From a bacterium (GTDB taxonomy: Bacteria > Planctomycetota > Planctomycetia > Pirellulales > Pirellulaceae), in contig JAUIHJ010000537.1 in assembly GCA_030432015.1 (NCBI GenBank), positions 1 through 5,881 on the forward strand: 5,881 nucleotides of DNA. Direction: 5' to 3'. The translations under genes and the position numbers were made by a program. The notes under the pieces were generated by a model. It worked only from the letters and a program-made list of their open reading frames with translations. It did no database searches and had not been told where the DNA came from. Of the stretch, positions 5,701 to 5,881 are shown in pieces; position 1 is the first letter of the stretch, and the number at the start of each line of letters is the position of its first letter.

Positions 5701-5881
5701 TATGTATCAGGGGCATCGCCGTAATCAACGGCTTTCATGTTTCCGAAGTCGAGCGTCAAGTTCAGCGAACCCTCGGTAACCGTTACGGTGTGTGCCTGGT
5801 CTTCGCCACCCGGAACGGTTTGGATCCAGCCCGGTACGTTGACTTCCCGGACCTTGAATGTTCCATTTCGGTCGATCGACA
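2730..5881 (-). CDS. Large modular surface protein: GEVED, Ig/cadherin-like, cohesin-like and dockerin-like domains (5' end outside window)
   Basis: About 1049 C-terminal residues are visible. The frame is open to the right edge, so TTG at 5759 is internal. Numbering from 5759, the order is: end of a Cna-B/SdrD-like domain (upstream of 10, with VREVNVPGWIQT); GEVED domain (10-173, DYGDAPDTY to GEVEDYVVQL); cadherin-like Ig domains (177-267 and 275-374, VLANDI/VLSNDI and Y/FTYTI signatures); cohesin-like module (383-553); third Ig domain (559-646); second cohesin-like module (654-823); dockerin-like pair (837-903, loops DVDNNGQVTPRD and DVNGDGYQTPND); GEGE linkers at about 828, 869 and 910; Gln/Pro-rich 938-968; acidic tail ending SGGLKE at TAG 2730-2732. 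These domains are typical of planctomycete exported proteins, probably adhesive or structural. No enzyme motif is visible. It converges on gene 1. Confidence 0.9.
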   Translation of the reverse strand, partial: SIDRNGTFKVREVNVPGWIQTVPGGEDQAHTVTVTEGSLNLTLDFGNMKAVDYGDAPDTYGTTVAANGASHGMLAGLSLGTFFDVEADGLPSTNAKGDDNDGFPNDEDGVTFDNIFFPGSSSEITVDINTGINAPARLNAWFDFNRNGVFTDPGEQVISADRKATGEYTYVINVPADAVPGQTYARFRLGYESVIGPTGPAGAGEVEDYVVQLLNDRPDAIDDTAEIIQNSVANPIFVLANDISSFNGPIFVSEVGTPDRGGRVNISAAGDFVSYTPREDFFGNESFTYTISDQNGIMDTATVSVTILPPFDNPFAIDDSFEVTTNSSLNILDVLSNDIAGLYPSIELVDVTPAQLGFVTIDRAGTPDPEDDVLRYTPNPGVGGTDQFTYTIQNQRPEELGGPVQASTTVTVHIQPGDQANDLVQYRVDTTDLNGNSLTTIESGNQFLLKVYVQDLRNDDGDGDPVDRRGVAAAYLDVLYDFRLVSVAGDIVYGPEYSNVVSGNSGIPGLIDEVGAFQTALNNPLGPGEFLLFSVPMSANSIGEANFKGDPADISPFNDTLLFEPPLPVEIQEQRFVNSNTPSAPKLTHTLKITGDAGLNAVDNTFHVAANSSSNVLDVLANDFTNSPPLEITNVGTRSDGGTVLITNGMTRLTYTPRPGFFGTEQFTYTVRNGEGQSATATVTAQVGTSAKDINYRIETTNAAGGVISQVADGSTFQLRVYGQDLRTDDGSGNPTDQLGIFAAYMDLLFDSELVSTIPQSPTPGNPRNFAGAGGPEFDTNGLSGTAGINIINEYGAFQSSATPLGPDEQLLGIITLRAEGPGVAEFFVDPADISPLHDTLLFEPTDPVDIDRINLGLTSITITSGAGGEGEAIFQNPRNPYDVDNNGQVTPRDALLGVNRLNSVMLGGGGEGEAGAIVYYDVNGDGYQTPNDVLKVVNYLNNHVLSGAAAEGEGDSFDLPATSEDLSNFFGGPSLIVSQPQYASQQVEATQPSIPATQPQVTQQPAVEDRDSLFADWDRVTEEREELELDALYQAYDADLAWSGGLKE
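3051..3251 (-). other. Dockerin type I-like calcium-binding pair in gene 2
   Basis: The first half is NPRNPYDVDNNGQVTPRDALLGVNRLN, given here in parts: loop DVDNNGQVTPRD and helix ALLGVNRLN. The second half has loop DVNGDGYQTPND and helix VLKVVNYLN. Calcium positions 1, 3, 5 and 12 are Asp or Asn in both. A Gly/Glu-rich linker (GGGGEGEAG) joins the halves, and a GEGEG linker follows. It is clearly paralogous to the end of gene 1. Confidence 0.8.
3291..4085 (-). repeat. Second copy of a duplicated Ig plus cohesin-like unit
   Basis: This unit has an Ig/cadherin-like domain (residues 559-646, with NVLDVLANDF and FTYTV) followed by a module of about 170 residues (654-823). It parallels the unit at 4101-4937. 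Shared landmarks are QDLRxDDGxGxPxDxxG, AAYxDxLxD, LVS, EYGAFQ/EVGAFQ, PLGPxE and PADISPxxDTLLFEP. In the last block, from PADISP to the final Ile, 16 of 21 residues are identical. Confidence 0.75.
4101..4937 (-). repeat. First copy of a duplicated Ig plus cohesin-like unit
   Basis: The Ig/cadherin-like domain at 275-374 (NILDVLSNDI, FTYTI) precedes the module at 383-553. The module reads as a beta-rich fold: FLLKVYVQDLR, then GVAAAYLDVLYD and LVSV, the kind of pattern cohesin domains show. The resemblance to cohesin is by pattern only and the fold is inferred. Confidence 0.7.
5241..5732 (-). other. GEVED domain in gene 2
   Basis: The domain runs from AVDYGDAPDTYGT through an acidic loop (GDDNDGFPNDEDGV), WFDFNRNGVFTDPGEQ and ARFRLGYES to the defining GEVEDYVVQL motif. 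It is a beta-rich domain found in many secreted bacterial proteins, commonly next to Cna-B and Ig-like domains as here. The acidic loop and the DxNxxG stretch suggest calcium binding. Confidence 0.85.

Noticed and set aside
5757..5759. TTG at 5759 as the start of gene 2
   Set aside because: The frame continues upstream with a clear Cna-B-like stretch (VREVNVPGWIQTVPGG), so the codon is an internal Leu.

Overview
The window looks like planctomycete DNA, most likely from the Pirellulaceae side of the phylum. It is GC-rich. It carries the C-terminal ends of two very large, modular, probably exported proteins. Both end in a planctomycete-style dockerin-like pair of calcium-binding repeats (NPRN...DVNxDGxVTPxD, then YYDVNGDG...NDVLxVxN), with Gly-Glu-Gly-Glu linkers and an acidic tail. 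This assignment rests on recalled family resemblance, not on a search.

Layout. Positions 1-601 (+) are the 3' end of gene 1: dockerin-like repeats, a GEGE linker and a Ser-rich then acidic tail. Positions 602 to about 1047 are non-coding as far as I can see, with a cluster of small palindromes and the first copy of a diverged direct repeat (941-999). Positions of about 1048-2574 hold a decayed IS4-type insertion sequence. Its transposase can be followed from about 1438 to 2540 only by changing frame several times and crossing several stops. A second copy of the direct repeat (2575-2633) sits directly beyond the probable right end of the element. A strong stem-loop (2625-2662) and a second, overlapping one follow. 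Positions 2730-5881 (-) are the 3' part of gene 2, open to the window edge. Its visible order is: end of a Cna-B/SdrD-like domain, GEVED domain, two cadherin-like (VLANDI-type) Ig domains, cohesin-like module, a third Ig domain, second cohesin-like module, dockerin-like pair, Gln/Pro-rich stretch and acidic C-terminus.

The two large genes converge on the 2.1 kb spacer, which has served as a landing site for a now dead transposon. Gene 2 has cohesin-like and dockerin-like modules in one chain, and the neighbouring gene ends in a related dockerin. Together they suggest a pair of calcium-dependent surface or matrix proteins, but binding between them is inference. I see no CRISPR array, tRNA or rRNA, and no clear new defence or metabolic system. 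The observations most worth following are the duplicated Ig/cohesin-like unit next to dockerins, and the direct repeats that bracket the dead IS.
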